From Streptomyces zhihengii (GTDB lineage Bacteria; Actinomycetota; Actinomycetes; Streptomycetales; Streptomycetaceae): DNA of 64,000 bases. The DNA is taken from positions 1,986,501-2,050,500 of the forward strand of contig NZ_JAFEJA010000002.1 in assembly GCF_016919245.1 (NCBI RefSeq), written 5' to 3'. Shown in pieces: positions 35,156 to 43,770 of the stretch. A program made the translations under genes and the position numbers. Positions within the stretch are counted from its first letter, which is position 1. The number at the start of each line of letters is the position of its first letter. The notes under the pieces are model-generated. The model worked only from the letters and a program-made list of their open reading frames with translations. It was not told the origin of the DNA and made no database searches.

Positions 35156-35356
35156 TCACGACGCCCACTGAGTCATCGCCGGGTAGCAGGCGGCACCCTC
35201 GTCGTCGGGCGCGCGGTGGGTGAGCCACTGTCCGTGGGCCCGGACCAGCGCCACGGCTGCCGCGCGAGCGCCGGGCGCCACGATCGTCCCCCTCGCGCGT
35301 GCCCGCGAGGGGTGCTGGGGCCGGTGGGGTGTGATGCCGGGAGCCGGGGTGTTCAT
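35156..35356 (-). CDS. small Arg-rich protein coupled to luxR-type gene
   Basis: This 66-residue protein starts at an ATG that overlaps the stop of the LuxR-type gene by four bases (35353-35356). It contains RARARGTIVAPGARAAAVALV and ends in AACYPAMTQWAS. I do not recognise the family. The overlap and same-strand position argue for real translation. Confidence 0.5.
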   Translation of the reverse strand: MNTPAPGITPHRPQHPSRARARGTIVAPGARAAAVALVRAHGQWLTHRAPDDEGAACYPAMTQWAS

Positions 35357-35856
35357 CGCCCTGCTCCGGCCGGTCCGTTCGGGGGCGGCGGGGTGGTGGT
35401 GGTTTCGTCGGTTCCGAGGATGCCGTGGGTGTGGGCCAGGCCGATGAGGTGGGGCACGTTCGCGGCTCCGGCCTGGCGTACGAGGCCGTCGGTCCGGGTG
35501 CGCAGGGCTCCTGTGGGGATGCCTGCGGCGCGGGCGATGTCGCCTCGCGGGGAGTGTTCGGCGAGGGCGTGGATGAGCCGCTGCCCTTCGGTGTCCGGCA
35601 TGAAGGAGTGGCGCAGCGTGAGTTCGGGTGGTGGAACCTGCTTGAGGCGCAGGAGGGTGTGGGCGAGTACGGCGCGGGATGCGCGGGGCGGGCAGTGCAG
35701 GCGCAGGCGCATCGTGCTGATGTGGGAGCGCACGGTCTCCAGAGTCAGGTGCTCTTCGCCGGCGATTTCGCTGTTGGAGAGCCCCCACACGATGTGGGCG
35801 CCGATCCTTCTTTGAGAGGCGGTGAGCGGAGTGATCAGGGTGGTGCTGCGGGTCAT
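35353..35856 (-). CDS. LuxR-type HTH regulator
   Basis: The 167-residue protein has an N-terminal LuxR/FixJ-type helix-turn-helix: PLTASQRRIGAHIVWGLSNS followed by EIAGEEHLTLETVRSHISTM. The position of the HTH at the N-terminus, without a receiver domain, is unusual. A second helical segment, EHSPRGDIARAAGIPTGALR, might be another HTH. It lies 39 bases after an unknown gene in the extended conservon and overlaps the small gene after it. A regulatory role for this operon is likely. Confidence 0.72.
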   Translation of the reverse strand: MTRSTTLITPLTASQRRIGAHIVWGLSNSEIAGEEHLTLETVRSHISTMRLRLHCPPRASRAVLAHTLLRLKQVPPPELTLRHSFMPDTEGQRLIHALAEHSPRGDIARAAGIPTGALRTRTDGLVRQAGAANVPHLIGLAHTHGILGTDETTTTPPPPNGPAGAGR

Positions 35857-35895
35857 CAGATGTCCAGGTGGGAAGAGGGGCGGAGGACGTTCGGT

Positions 35896-36675
35896 CTACT
35901 GCTCGGGCCGGGCAGTGCGGGGTGCGCTGGGCGCGTTCCAGGCGATGTACACGCCGAAAGAGCGCACAAGGTTGATGGACTGGCTGGCGTTGAAGAGTGC
36001 GGACATCGGGGCCGTGCCGTCGGCGATCCGGCGGACAGTCTCGATCTGCCACCCCCGGGGGAGGCGGGTGAGCCCGTCCATGAGGGTCTGTCCTGATGTG
36101 TCGGGCGTGGGGCGGCGGGCTTGCGCCGGCTCTGGGAGTGCTCCGGTGGAGGCGGCCGCCTCAGCGAGAGCGACTGCTTCCTGGAGCGTCGGGGGAGCCT
36201 GCGGGGGAACGGCGTGCCAGGCGAAGGGGGTGCGCGGGGTCAGCTGTTCCAGGATGGTGTGCTGCCACACGGGGGGCAGTTTCAGAAGGCGGTGGTGGAG
36301 GCTGACGGCTTGGGTCGCTCGCTGAGCTCTGTCGGCCAGTGTGGGGGTGTTGTGCGGGTGGTGGCGCAGGGCTGCGGCGTAGTGCGCTTCGGTGCGTAGC
36401 TCTTCGATGTGGGACTGCCAGTAGTCGGGGCCGAGGCGGCTGCGGGGCTCGCAGTTCACGCGTCGTCCCATGGCCAGGGTGTGGTGGATCGCGGCCTGGT
36501 CATGCGGGGGAAGGGCATGGAACGCGGCGGATCCCTTCCATGCTTCCCAGAGGAAGTGGACGGCGTCACCTGCCGCTTCGGCGACGTCCGTCCATGTCAT
36601 GGTGTGCCAGTGGTCCAGTGTGCTCAGCGCCGCGGCAACCCGGCCCATGGTGCTGTCGTCGGGGGGAGCGGGCAT
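35896..36675 (-). CDS. hypothetical protein of the extended conservon
   Basis: The 259-residue protein is helical and rich in Trp, His and Ala (HWHTMTWTDVAEAAGDAVHF, WEAWKGSAAFHALPPHDQAA). Its C-terminal part is RSFGVYIAWNAPSAP. No known domain is recognised. The ATG at 36675 was chosen; an in-frame TTG at 36684 lies nearer to the AGGAG that overlaps the stop of the upstream dehydrogenase, so the exact start is uncertain. The gap to the dehydrogenase is 11 bases. It is cotranscribed by position with GAF and LuxR-type genes. Confidence 0.6.
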   Translation of the reverse strand: MPAPPDDSTMGRVAAALSTLDHWHTMTWTDVAEAAGDAVHFLWEAWKGSAAFHALPPHDQAAIHHTLAMGRRVNCEPRSRLGPDYWQSHIEELRTEAHYAAALRHHPHNTPTLADRAQRATQAVSLHHRLLKLPPVWQHTILEQLTPRTPFAWHAVPPQAPPTLQEAVALAEAAASTGALPEPAQARRPTPDTSGQTLMDGLTRLPRGWQIETVRRIADGTAPMSALFNASQSINLVRSFGVYIAWNAPSAPRTARPEQ

Positions 36676-36686
36676 GTCGGGCAAGG

Positions 36687-38006
36687 TCACTCCTGCAGGT
36701 GGTGCGTGGTGCGTGGTGCGGGCAGACGTCTGATTGCGTGTCGACCGCTGGGGGCGGGTGTCATCGCCGGGGTGCGGGGCGGGCGTCCGGGCCGCGGGCG
36801 GGGGTGCGCGAGATGGGGAGGGCAGGCGTCTGATGGGGGGAGAGGACGCTGTGACCATTGGCCTTTGCTCTGGCCGAGTGCGAATTCGGCGAGGCGCAGG
36901 AGTTGGATGTCGGATGTGCCCGCGGGGGCGAGGATGTGGTGGGCGTCGCGCAGGTATCGGCTGATGGGTGTGTCGGTCAGCAGGCCGGCTGCGGCGTGGA
37001 TCTCCATGGCGGCGCGGGCGGAGTCCAGGGCCAGTTCTGTGTTGATGAGTTTGGCGTTCATCAGTTCGGTGTCGCAGGCCGCGCCGGTGTCCAGGAGGTG
37101 GGCGGCGTGGTAGGCGGCGAGCCGTGCTGTCATCAGACGGGACTGCATCTGCCCGATCTTGATGGTGATGTTGGGCAGGTGGTGGAGCTGGTTGCCGTAG
37201 CGGACGCGTTCGCTGGTGAAGCGGGTGGTCTGTTCCAGGATCGCCTGGTGGATGCCGAGGGCGACTGCGGTGAGGTTGGGGCGCCCGTACAGGACGCTGG
37301 AGGAGTAGGCGATGTCGCGGCCGTCTCCTTCGCGGCCGAGGCGGTTGCTGACGGGTATGCGGCAGTCGGTGAAGTGCAGTTCGCCGAAGCTGAATCCGTG
37401 GAGTCCCAGGGCTCGCACGGGTGGGGGAAGGGTGAGGCCGGGGCGGTCGGCTTCGACGAGGAAGCCGGTGAGGCCTCGTGAGCCGTCGCCGGTGCGGGCG
37501 ACGACTCCGTGGAGGTGCCCGATGTGGGAGTTGCCGATATAGATTTTGCGGCCGTTGAGGACGTAGTGGCGGCCCTCGCGGCGTGCGGTCGTCTGCATGC
37601 CGAGCACGTGGCTGCCGGCGTCGGGTTCGGTGACGGCGATGGTGGGAAGGCACGTGCCGTCGGCGATCTTGGGGAGCCAGGTCCGCTTCTGCCGTGCGCT
37701 GCCGAAGTGGATGATTTTCGCGACACCGAGCTGGGATGCCTGGGCGATGGCGCCCATGGCGCCGCTGACCCGGGACAGTTCCTCGATGATGAGGGTCTTG
37801 GCGAGGTGCCCGGCGCCCATGCCGCCGTACGTCGTGTCGACGGTGACGCCGATCCACCCCCGCAGGGCGATGGCTGCCGCCAGCTGTGTCTCGACCGCGC
37901 CCGTGTCCTCCATGTCCGCGACCCGTGGGGCGATGTGGGACTCGGCGAAGGCACGGACCTGCGCGCGCAGTTGGTGATGGCGTTCTTCGAGATAGGCGTC
38001 GGACAT
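36687..38006 (-). CDS. acyl-CoA dehydrogenase
   Basis: The 439-residue protein has the acyl-CoA dehydrogenase layout. Residues 1-110 form a helical N-terminal domain (GWIGVTVDTTYGGMGAGHL). The middle barrel carries TIAVTEPDAGSHVLGMQTTA and YIGNSHIGHLHGVVA. The C-terminal helical domain has RVRYGNQLHHLPNITIKIGQ, an analogue of the RxxFG motif, and the terminal AAGLLTDTPISRYLRDAHHI. It uses FAD to oxidise an acyl thioester; the substrate is unknown. Start ATG 38006 has GGGAGGG upstream. The last 50 residues are Pro/Arg-rich and unlike the family, perhaps an extension past an old stop. Confidence 0.82.
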   Translation of the reverse strand: MSDAYLEERHHQLRAQVRAFAESHIAPRVADMEDTGAVETQLAAAIALRGWIGVTVDTTYGGMGAGHLAKTLIIEELSRVSGAMGAIAQASQLGVAKIIHFGSARQKRTWLPKIADGTCLPTIAVTEPDAGSHVLGMQTTARREGRHYVLNGRKIYIGNSHIGHLHGVVARTGDGSRGLTGFLVEADRPGLTLPPPVRALGLHGFSFGELHFTDCRIPVSNRLGREGDGRDIAYSSSVLYGRPNLTAVALGIHQAILEQTTRFTSERVRYGNQLHHLPNITIKIGQMQSRLMTARLAAYHAAHLLDTGAACDTELMNAKLINTELALDSARAAMEIHAAAGLLTDTPISRYLRDAHHILAPAGTSDIQLLRLAEFALGQSKGQWSQRPLPPSDACPPHLAHPRPRPGRPPRTPAMTPAPSGRHAIRRLPAPRTTHHLQE

Positions 38007-38057
38007 GGGGGCTCCCTCCCTGGTGGCTGCTCGTGGCATGGGGTGGTGCGGGGGTGT

Positions 38058-38585
38058 CTACGGCTGGATGCCGGCGCGCTGGTGGAGAAAGGCCATGACA
38101 TGGTCGCGGTGCTGCTTGATGAGGGTCAGGGAGTCCCGGCCGGTGCTCAGGTCGCGTTCCACCGGGCCGACGAAGCACACGGTGCCGAGGACCGTGTCGC
38201 CGTGCACCAGTGGGGCGCCGGCGTAGGTGCGGATGCCGATCAGGTCGACGACGGTGTTTCCGGCGAACCGGGGCGAGGAGAACACGTCGGGGAGGACCAG
38301 GGCTTTTCTGCGGTCGACGACTTCGGGGCAAAAGCCGTGGTCGAGGGGCATGCTTCGGCCGACGGTCGGCAGGTCGCTGTCCTCCCCGGGGGTGTGGAGC
38401 CCGAAGAACTGCTGCTGGTCGCCGAAAATGTTGACCATGGCGTAGGGGACGCCCGCCGCCTGGGCCAGACGCGCGGCGAAGGCATCGAGTTCGGGCGTGG
38501 GGCCGGTCAGGCCGAGGGCGTGCAGGAGGGCGTCCTGTGCGGGGTGTGGCGTGCCCGTGTGCGGGGGGTTCGGCAGGTTCGTCAT
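38058..38585 (-). CDS. GAF-domain protein
   Basis: The 175-residue protein is a single GAF domain: RLAQAAGVPYAMVNIFGDQQ, FFGLHTPGE, PLDHGFCPEVVDRRKALVLP and IGIRTYAGAPLVHGDTVLGT are its usual blocks. GAF proteins sense small ligands or redox state, and similar stand-alone GAF proteins accompany actinobacterial conservons. The gene starts inside the stop of CvnD (ATGA overlap 38582-38585), so it is translationally coupled. Two Cys (HGFCPEV and TVCFVG) could serve redox sensing, but this is a guess. Confidence 0.78.
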   Translation of the reverse strand: MTNLPNPPHTGTPHPAQDALLHALGLTGPTPELDAFAARLAQAAGVPYAMVNIFGDQQQFFGLHTPGEDSDLPTVGRSMPLDHGFCPEVVDRRKALVLPDVFSSPRFAGNTVVDLIGIRTYAGAPLVHGDTVLGTVCFVGPVERDLSTGRDSLTLIKQHRDHVMAFLHQRAGIQP

Positions 38586-39196
38586 GTGAGGGCTCCAGAA
38601 GGGAGGTTGCGGCGTCGCATGCTGTGTTCGACGAGGCGGATCAGTACGGTCATGGCGGACTTGTGGTCGCGGACGTCGCAGGTGAGAACCGGGACGCCGG
38701 GGCTGAGGCCAAGCGCTGTGTGCACCTCGGCGGGCGTGTAGCGGAAGGCGTCGTCGAACTCGTTGACGGCGACGACGAACGGTGTCCTCAGTTGTTCGAA
38801 ATAGCTCACGGCGGCGAAGGAGGCGTCCAGGCGGCGCGTGTCGGCGAGGACGACCGCGCCGACCGCGCCATAAGCCAGGTCGGGCCAGGCGAACCAGAAC
38901 CGCTCCTGCCCTGGCGTGCCGAACAGGAAAAGAATCATGGGGTGGGGCGGGTCGGCGAACGTGATGCGGCCGAAGTCCAGGGCCACCGTGGTGGTCGTCT
39001 TCTCCGCCACGCCGGTCAGGTCGTCGACGCCCTGACCGGCGGCGGTCAGGACTTCCTCGGTCGTCAGCGGCGGAATCTCGCTGAGCGTGGCGACCATCGT
39101 CGTCTTGCCGACACCGAAACCGCCGGCCACCACGATCTTCAGCTCCGCCGCCGACAGGAGCGTCGCCCCGGGTTCAGAGGCGGGTGCGTAGGCCAT
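38582..39196 (-). CDS. conservon GTP/ATP-binding protein CvnD
   Basis: This Ras-like GTPase-type protein of 204 residues has P-loop GGFGVGKTTMVATLSEI near residue 25, FGTPGQERFWF (switch II/G3) and VAVNEFDDAF (G4-like NxxD). In conservons this protein associates with CvnA at the membrane and may switch on GTP binding. The ATG at 39196 lies inside CvnC (23-base overlap), preferred over 39286. It overlaps the GAF gene by four bases. Confidence 0.85.
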   Translation of the reverse strand: MAYAPASEPGATLLSAAELKIVVAGGFGVGKTTMVATLSEIPPLTTEEVLTAAGQGVDDLTGVAEKTTTTVALDFGRITFADPPHPMILFLFGTPGQERFWFAWPDLAYGAVGAVVLADTRRLDASFAAVSYFEQLRTPFVVAVNEFDDAFRYTPAEVHTALGLSPGVPVLTCDVRDHKSAMTVLIRLVEHSMRRRNLPSGALT

Positions 39197-39539
39197 GAAG
39201 GAGTGCCTCCAGGAGATGTACGTCGGGATCGGTCCCGGCACCGGCGGGGTTGGCCCGGGCCAGCGCGTCGCAGTCGAGCAGGTCACCGATCAGCACCTTC
39301 ACCACCTGAACAGGCTGGCGGGAGAGGGCGGCGAGCTCGGCGACGGACCGGGGCGCGCCGCTGCAGTGCAGCAGCAGCGCTTCCTTCTCCGCGCTCGGAT
39401 GGACGGTGCCGGGGGCGGCCGGCCGGGTGATCAAACATGTGGTGAGCTGCAGTGCATGGGTGGCACGGGTGCGGCCGCCGGTGATCGTGTAGGGGCGGAC
39501 GTCCCCTAAAGAACCGTCGGCCCATCCCCAGGCCGCCAC
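39174..39539 (-). CDS. conservon DUF742 protein CvnC
   Basis: The 121-residue protein has the DUF742 pattern: VRPYTITGGRTRATHALQ, LTTCLITRPAA, and a central SAEKEALLLHCSGAPRSVAE winged-helix-like segment. DUF742 proteins are the third gene of Streptomyces conservons. It lies one base after CvnB and overlaps CvnD by 23 bases. Confidence 0.85.
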   Translation of the reverse strand: MAAWGWADGSLGDVRPYTITGGRTRATHALQLTTCLITRPAAPGTVHPSAEKEALLLHCSGAPRSVAELAALSRQPVQVVKVLIGDLLDCDALARANPAGAGTDPDVHLLEALLHGLRTRL

Positions 39540-39540
39540 G

Positions 39541-39996
39541 TCACAGTCCCAGCCCGCTGAACGAGCTGGGCCGGGCAGCCACGACCAGGTGCTCGTCCAG
39601 ACCCCGGATGAAGGTCTCCATCTCGTAGCCGACCTGGCCAGGGTTCGCTTCCGGTGTGGCGACGACGGCCAGCACCGTGTTCACCGCGGACCGGTTGGTG
39701 AACTCGGCACCGGCGCTCATCACGAAGAGGCTGCCGCCGTCGTGCTCGACCACGACCTGCCGGATACCGCCGGGCTCATCGATGAACTGCTGGCGTCCCA
39801 GCGAGTAGAGCCCGGACGTAGCGGCCGCGAGCGTGTCAGCGTTGGCCAGCTGCTCACTGACGGCCAGTTTCAGGCCGTCTCCGGAGGCAAGAAGGGCGCC
39901 GACAGTCCCGGGCACTTTGCGAAGGAGCGCGTCGAGCAGCCCGCCGAGCTGGTGACGGGCGGGGTGGACGTGGGGAGCAGAGTCGTCGGAAGCCAT
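39541..39996 (-). CDS. conservon roadblock/LC7 protein CvnB
   Basis: The 151-residue protein belongs to the roadblock/LC7 group: GLLDALLRKVPGTVGALLAS, DGLKLAVSEQL and RQVVVEHDGGSLFVMSAG are the characteristic strands. In other bacteria such proteins (MglB-like) act as regulators of a small GTPase, here CvnD. It lies 14 bases after CvnA. Confidence 0.85.
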   Translation of the reverse strand: MASDDSAPHVHPARHQLGGLLDALLRKVPGTVGALLASGDGLKLAVSEQLANADTLAAATSGLYSLGRQQFIDEPGGIRQVVVEHDGGSLFVMSAGAEFTNRSAVNTVLAVVATPEANPGQVGYEMETFIRGLDEHLVVAARPSSFSGLGL

Positions 39997-40010
39997 GTGT
40001 TTCCTCCAGG

Positions 40011-41567
40011 TCAGGGGTGGGTGGGGGAGTGGGGCGCGGTCGGGCCGGCAGGGGGCGCCTGTCCGGTCTCGGTGGGCTTGCGGGAGCGGAAGCTCGCCAT
40101 CAGGCCACCGGTGGCACGCCCCGCCGGTGCAGGCGCCGTCAGGGGAGGGGTGCGTTGTTCGGCGTCGCCCCGCCGTGGCAGCTGCGGCCGGCCGGAGTCC
40201 TGCGGTAGGGACTCCGTTGCGCTGTCGTGCGCCGTGCCCGGTCGGATACGTCGGGGGAGCTCGGCGGTATCGTCCGCGCCCGGCAGCGTGTGGGCCCGGC
40301 GCATGGGACCGGGCGGCGTGGGCGCTGTCCGGTGCGGGTTCTGCGCGGGCTGCCTCGGCTGACTGTCCTGCTCGACGGGGACAAGCAGTCCGGTCGGGAT
40401 CACGACGACGGCCTGGGTGCCGCCGACGATGTTGGGCCCGAGCCGGATCGCGATCTTGTGCCGTCGCGCGAGAAGGGCGGCGACCAGGAGGCCGATCTGA
40501 CCGTCACGCAAACGGGTTCGTAGGTCCGCGCTCTCGGGCTGGGCCAGCAGCCGGTTCAGCGACTCCCGCTTGTGCTGCGTCATGCCCGTTCCCCGGTCGA
40601 GCACCTCAACAGCTATGCCGCCCTCGGTCCGGAGGACGTGCACTTCCACGCGGTCGTTCGAGAAGCCGGTCGCGTTCTCCATCAGGGCAGCCAGCAGATG
40701 AACCACGCTCGGACTCACATAGCCCGGCAGCGCGGCGGACGCATGCTGAGAGGGCGCCACGCGGACGCGCTGGTACTCGGGAATCTCCTGCACAGCCCGC
40801 CGGATCACCGTGGCCAGCAGCACCGGCGCACTGTCACGGGGAGGAAAACTGCCGCCCAGGACGGCAAGGCTCTCGACCTCACGCCGGATCTGGGTCAGCA
40901 GATGATCGACCCGGAACAGCTCAGCCATCAACTCCGGATCCTCAACGTCCCGTTCGACATCGGAGATGACGGTGAGACTGCGATTGACCAGACTCTGCAG
41001 ACGCGGAGCGATCGACGTGAAAACTTCCGCGAGCTCCGCCTGCGCATAGAGCTGCCGCTGTTGCCGCTGCTGCCGAGTCGCGACCGACACCACCGCCCGC
41101 CACGCCTCACCGAAGGCCGCCTCCAGGTCACCAGCAGCATCCCCGCGCGCGACCCCGCCACCAGGCGCGGCCGGCATCGGCCCACCGGGAAACTGCGTGA
41201 CCCCTCGTTCGGCCTGATCCACCGCCCAGCGCACCTGCGCACGGCCCCTGCCGATGGCGGCTCTGACGTCGTCCAGAGCCCGGAGTGCGGCGTCCCGCTC
41301 ACGGCGGACGTCCGCCACATGGATCAGGTTGCGACGGGCTCGACCTGCCTTCGCCGCGGCCCACCAGAGCGAAGCGGCGGTCGCACCGGCCGCTGCTGCG
41401 ATGCTGAGCGCGGTGGGAAGCACCTCGACGCCATCGAGGAGCCAGCCCCCGGTCACCGCAGCTCCGGTGCACGCGCTCGCTCGGAACGTGGGCGGAAGGG
41501 GCGCCTTCCCGCTGGCATGCGCGCGATGCCGCCGCGTCGCCCCAGACGGGGCCGGGGCGTCAGACAT
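40011..41567 (-). CDS. conservon sensor histidine-kinase-like protein CvnA
   Basis: The 518-residue protein has a hydrophobic segment near residues 50-70 (ALSIAAAAGATAASLWWAAA) and a helical region with a QRQQRQLYAQAELAEVF stretch. An HATPase domain follows: N-box LLAALMENATGFSNDRVEV, G1 VLDRGTGMT and G2 GQIGLLVAALLARRHKI. No clear phosphoacceptor His box is visible, as is usual for conservon sensors. A Pro-rich C-terminal tail of about 130 residues follows. The ATG at 41567 is preceded by GGGAGCGG. It heads the conservon and lies 72 bases after an XRE regulator on the same strand. Confidence 0.83.
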   Translation of the reverse strand: MSDAPAPSGATRRHRAHASGKAPLPPTFRASACTGAAVTGGWLLDGVEVLPTALSIAAAAGATAASLWWAAAKAGRARRNLIHVADVRRERDAALRALDDVRAAIGRGRAQVRWAVDQAERGVTQFPGGPMPAAPGGGVARGDAAGDLEAAFGEAWRAVVSVATRQQRQQRQLYAQAELAEVFTSIAPRLQSLVNRSLTVISDVERDVEDPELMAELFRVDHLLTQIRREVESLAVLGGSFPPRDSAPVLLATVIRRAVQEIPEYQRVRVAPSQHASAALPGYVSPSVVHLLAALMENATGFSNDRVEVHVLRTEGGIAVEVLDRGTGMTQHKRESLNRLLAQPESADLRTRLRDGQIGLLVAALLARRHKIAIRLGPNIVGGTQAVVVIPTGLLVPVEQDSQPRQPAQNPHRTAPTPPGPMRRAHTLPGADDTAELPRRIRPGTAHDSATESLPQDSGRPQLPRRGDAEQRTPPLTAPAPAGRATGGLMASFRSRKPTETGQAPPAGPTAPHSPTHP

Positions 41568-41639
41568 CGCACCGCTCCCGCCAGGCGCAACCCTGAGGCA
41601 TGACAGCGGCCGTAGCGTGCTCGACGGCAACGGCGACGC

Positions 41640-42560
41640 TCATGAGGTCCTCCGCTCCATGCCCTCGGCCGCGCTCACAAGCGCCTCGTACGTCGCCTCA
41701 CGGCTCCACGCGGCACCAGCAGCCTCCTGCAGCGCGGCACTGACAACCTCTGCCGGGCCGAAGCCAGTCTCGTAGCAGGGAAACAGGCCGATCCGCACCA
41801 CCATGCGGTGCCCGTCAATGGCCACCTCGGCAACCGGGCCGACCGCATGAATGAAGCGCACAGCACACAGCGGCAGGATGCGGACCGTCACGCTCGCCCC
41901 CGTAGGGCGCTCCCGGTCCACGAGCTCGGCCAGATGCCGGAGCTGGCCGGCCACCGTCGCAGGGTGAGTGCCACGCCCCCGCGCCAGAACGGTCTCGTCC
42001 AGCAGCACAGTCCACCGCTGACCGGGGAATCTCGACACCTGCTGCACCCACGCCGGCAGCCCGGGAACCGGCTCATCCCGCGAGACACGCACCTCCGGTT
42101 CCAGCAACACCTGCTGGTACTCCCGCGTACGCAGACCAGCGGGCACCACCGTGCAGTACTGGACGACCTCGCTCGCCGAGCGCATCAAACTGATGTGACG
42201 GGCCGCCGCCTCGTCACCAGCCATGTCCGCCCACTGGTCGTACGCGGCAAGACGGCAGCCGCCCCGCACGTGACGCCCACCGCGCTCGAAGTCCTGCGGG
42301 GGCAGACTCCGCACCAAGAAGTCCAACTCGTCGTCCGCCACACCGTAGCGACGTAACAGCACGGTTAGCGCGTCCGCACGAATGGGAGAGTGGGCCCGCT
42401 CCCACCTGTCGATGGCAGACGCGGACACCTGAACGGTGCGGGCCGCGTCCTCCAGCCCGATGCCGCGAGCCTCGCGCAGGCATCTCAAGTAGAGGCCCGT
42501 CATGATCCGGGCAGGCGCCTGCGGCACCTCGGCCGGTGGCGACGGAACAGCGTGAAGCAT
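41640..42560 (-). CDS. XRE-family regulator, DUF5753 type
   Basis: The 306-residue protein has a Cro/C1 HTH (GLYLRCLREARGIGLEDAAR, SASAIDRWERAHSPI) followed by a DUF5753-like region (TVVPAGLRTREYQQVLLEPE, RWTVLLDETVL, TVRILPLCAVRFIHAVGPVA). This architecture is abundant in Streptomyces. ATG 42560 has AAGGATC upstream; a TTG at 42566 is an alternative. It stands directly upstream of the conservon and may regulate it. DUF5753 regulators are often paired with DUF397 genes, but none is visible here. Confidence 0.8.
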   Translation of the reverse strand: MLHAVPSPPAEVPQAPARIMTGLYLRCLREARGIGLEDAARTVQVSASAIDRWERAHSPIRADALTVLLRRYGVADDELDFLVRSLPPQDFERGGRHVRGGCRLAAYDQWADMAGDEAAARHISLMRSASEVVQYCTVVPAGLRTREYQQVLLEPEVRVSRDEPVPGLPAWVQQVSRFPGQRWTVLLDETVLARGRGTHPATVAGQLRHLAELVDRERPTGASVTVRILPLCAVRFIHAVGPVAEVAIDGHRMVVRIGLFPCYETGFGPAEVVSAALQEAAGAAWSREATYEALVSAAEGMERRTS

Positions 42561-42815
42561 GGTCAAGAGATCCTTGTATGGGTAGTTGAACCGCGCCTGG
42601 ACGACGCAGGGAAGGGACGACGTTCAGTCGTGCGTCGCCGGCGTGGCCATCGAGCGAGCGACGCGGAGCCGGCCGTGCAGCCGGGCGGCCCTGCCAGCGC
42701 AACCAGGACGGTGATGGCCCGCCCGCAGGTGCTGACCACTGCCGTGACACGGGCCTGGCCCAGAGGAAGAGTGCTCACGGCGAAGGCGAATGCCAGGGCG
42801 CAGGGATGACCGCGG

Positions 42816-43301
42816 TCAGTACGGCAAATCCGCCAAAGGCCTGCTGCCGGACACGGGGTCCACGCGCAGCCTGTCTGCCGATGACGCGAGTCGTACGTGC
42901 CGGCCACCGTTTCGCAGCAGGGCACGGGTGCGGCTCAGCGCGTCGTGCAGCGCGCCGGCCGGGGTGAAGGTGGCCCGCTCCGATCCGGCGCTGGCCACCC
43001 ACAAACCCGTACAACCGCGATACCCGCCCGCACCACAGCTTCGGGACCGGGCAGCGGGGACGCAGTCGGAGTGCGCGGCCCTCCACCGGTGCACCGTCTC
43101 GGGCTCTACCGGCACCACGAGCTGGCGATGGATCATGCAGTACTTCAACGGCCCGACAGGGGTGCCCTGCGCGACGAGCGCGTCGATCGCCGGCAAGCCG
43201 AGGGCCACGCCGACTCGGACTGAGGAGACGCCCACTGACAGGTCAAAGGGCGGTTGCTCAGCGACGGCGACGCGCCACAGATGGTTGCTACGTAACGTCA
43301 T
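42816..43301 (-). CDS. conserved Streptomyces hypothetical protein
   Basis: The 161-residue protein reads WRVAVAEQPPFDLSVGVSSV, VALGLPAIDALVAQGTPVGP, VVPVEPETVHRWRAAHSDC and so on. From memory this matches a widespread Streptomyces family of unknown function, with a conserved Trp-rich centre and Cys residues that might bind metal (GYRGCTGLWVAS). The ATG at 43301 has TGGAG just upstream, preferred over 43316. It lies downstream of the split fusion gene on the same strand. Confidence 0.6.
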   Translation of the reverse strand: MTLRSNHLWRVAVAEQPPFDLSVGVSSVRVGVALGLPAIDALVAQGTPVGPLKYCMIHRQLVVPVEPETVHRWRAAHSDCVPAARSRSCGAGGYRGCTGLWVASAGSERATFTPAGALHDALSRTRALLRNGGRHVRLASSADRLRVDPVSGSRPLADLPY

Positions 43302-43623
43302 GAAAATCTCCAGCAAGTGATCGGATCTGGTGCCGTGGAGGGGACGGCTGGCACGACACCAGAAACACGGGAGGCGTACTGGGCGCCCGAGGCACGCGTG
43401 ACGATGGCCTCGAAGCCACCCCCGGGCAGAGCGGGCTGCCCGGCTAAACAGTCACCCGGGCACGGAGGTCAGGACAGCCCTCGGCGTCCAGCCCAGAACG
43501 ATGGTCATCGCGCCAAGCAGACGGCCGCGGTTCACGAGCCAGCCCTCAGCAGTCGTAGGCGGTCGCAGCGGGGAGCAGCAACCCGCCGGGAAGACGCCAG
43601 GCAGGCACCGGAGAGAGGTCATG
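43302..43623 (-). other. gap downstream of the split fusion gene
   Basis: No confident gene. A possible 56-codon minus-strand frame (43452-43622) starts three bases after the stop of the DUF5999-like fragment and is preceded by GGCGGGG. It contains NRGRLLGAMTIVLGWTP but matches nothing I know. No promoter or hairpin was clearly seen. Confidence 0.25.
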
Positions 43624-43700
43624 TCACCCCGCCTCGCGTGGCAGAGGCCGCCGCGGCACGCCGATGTCACCCGACGGCAGAAGGTAACCGGTGTCCTCGA
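43624..43700 (-). pseudogene. 3' fragment of the DUF6415/DUF5999-like gene
   Basis: The minus strand reads (GTC)GAG then DTGYLLPSGDIGVPRRPLPR EAG with a stop at 43624. This resembles the conserved C-terminus of DUF5999 proteins (FEDTGELLPDG...APHRP). The 6-base core CCTCGA (plus strand 43695-43700) marks the junction with the Tn554-like element. The matching N-terminal part is at 48084-48549, and joining them at the core restores VIVFE-DTGYLL in frame. The fragment has its own weak start context (MAASWTS... at 43749, inside the element), probably meaningless. Confidence 0.8.
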
Positions 43701-43770
43701 CTATGTCCATCAGCCTTGCGGGTGTCTTTGATGTCCAACTCGCTGCCATGAAAGGGCCTTTCGGTGCTAC

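Noticed and set aside
35896..38331. 811-codon minus-strand frame
   Set aside because: Its upstream part is a shifted frame of the acyl-CoA dehydrogenase; only the last 259 codons form a plausible gene.
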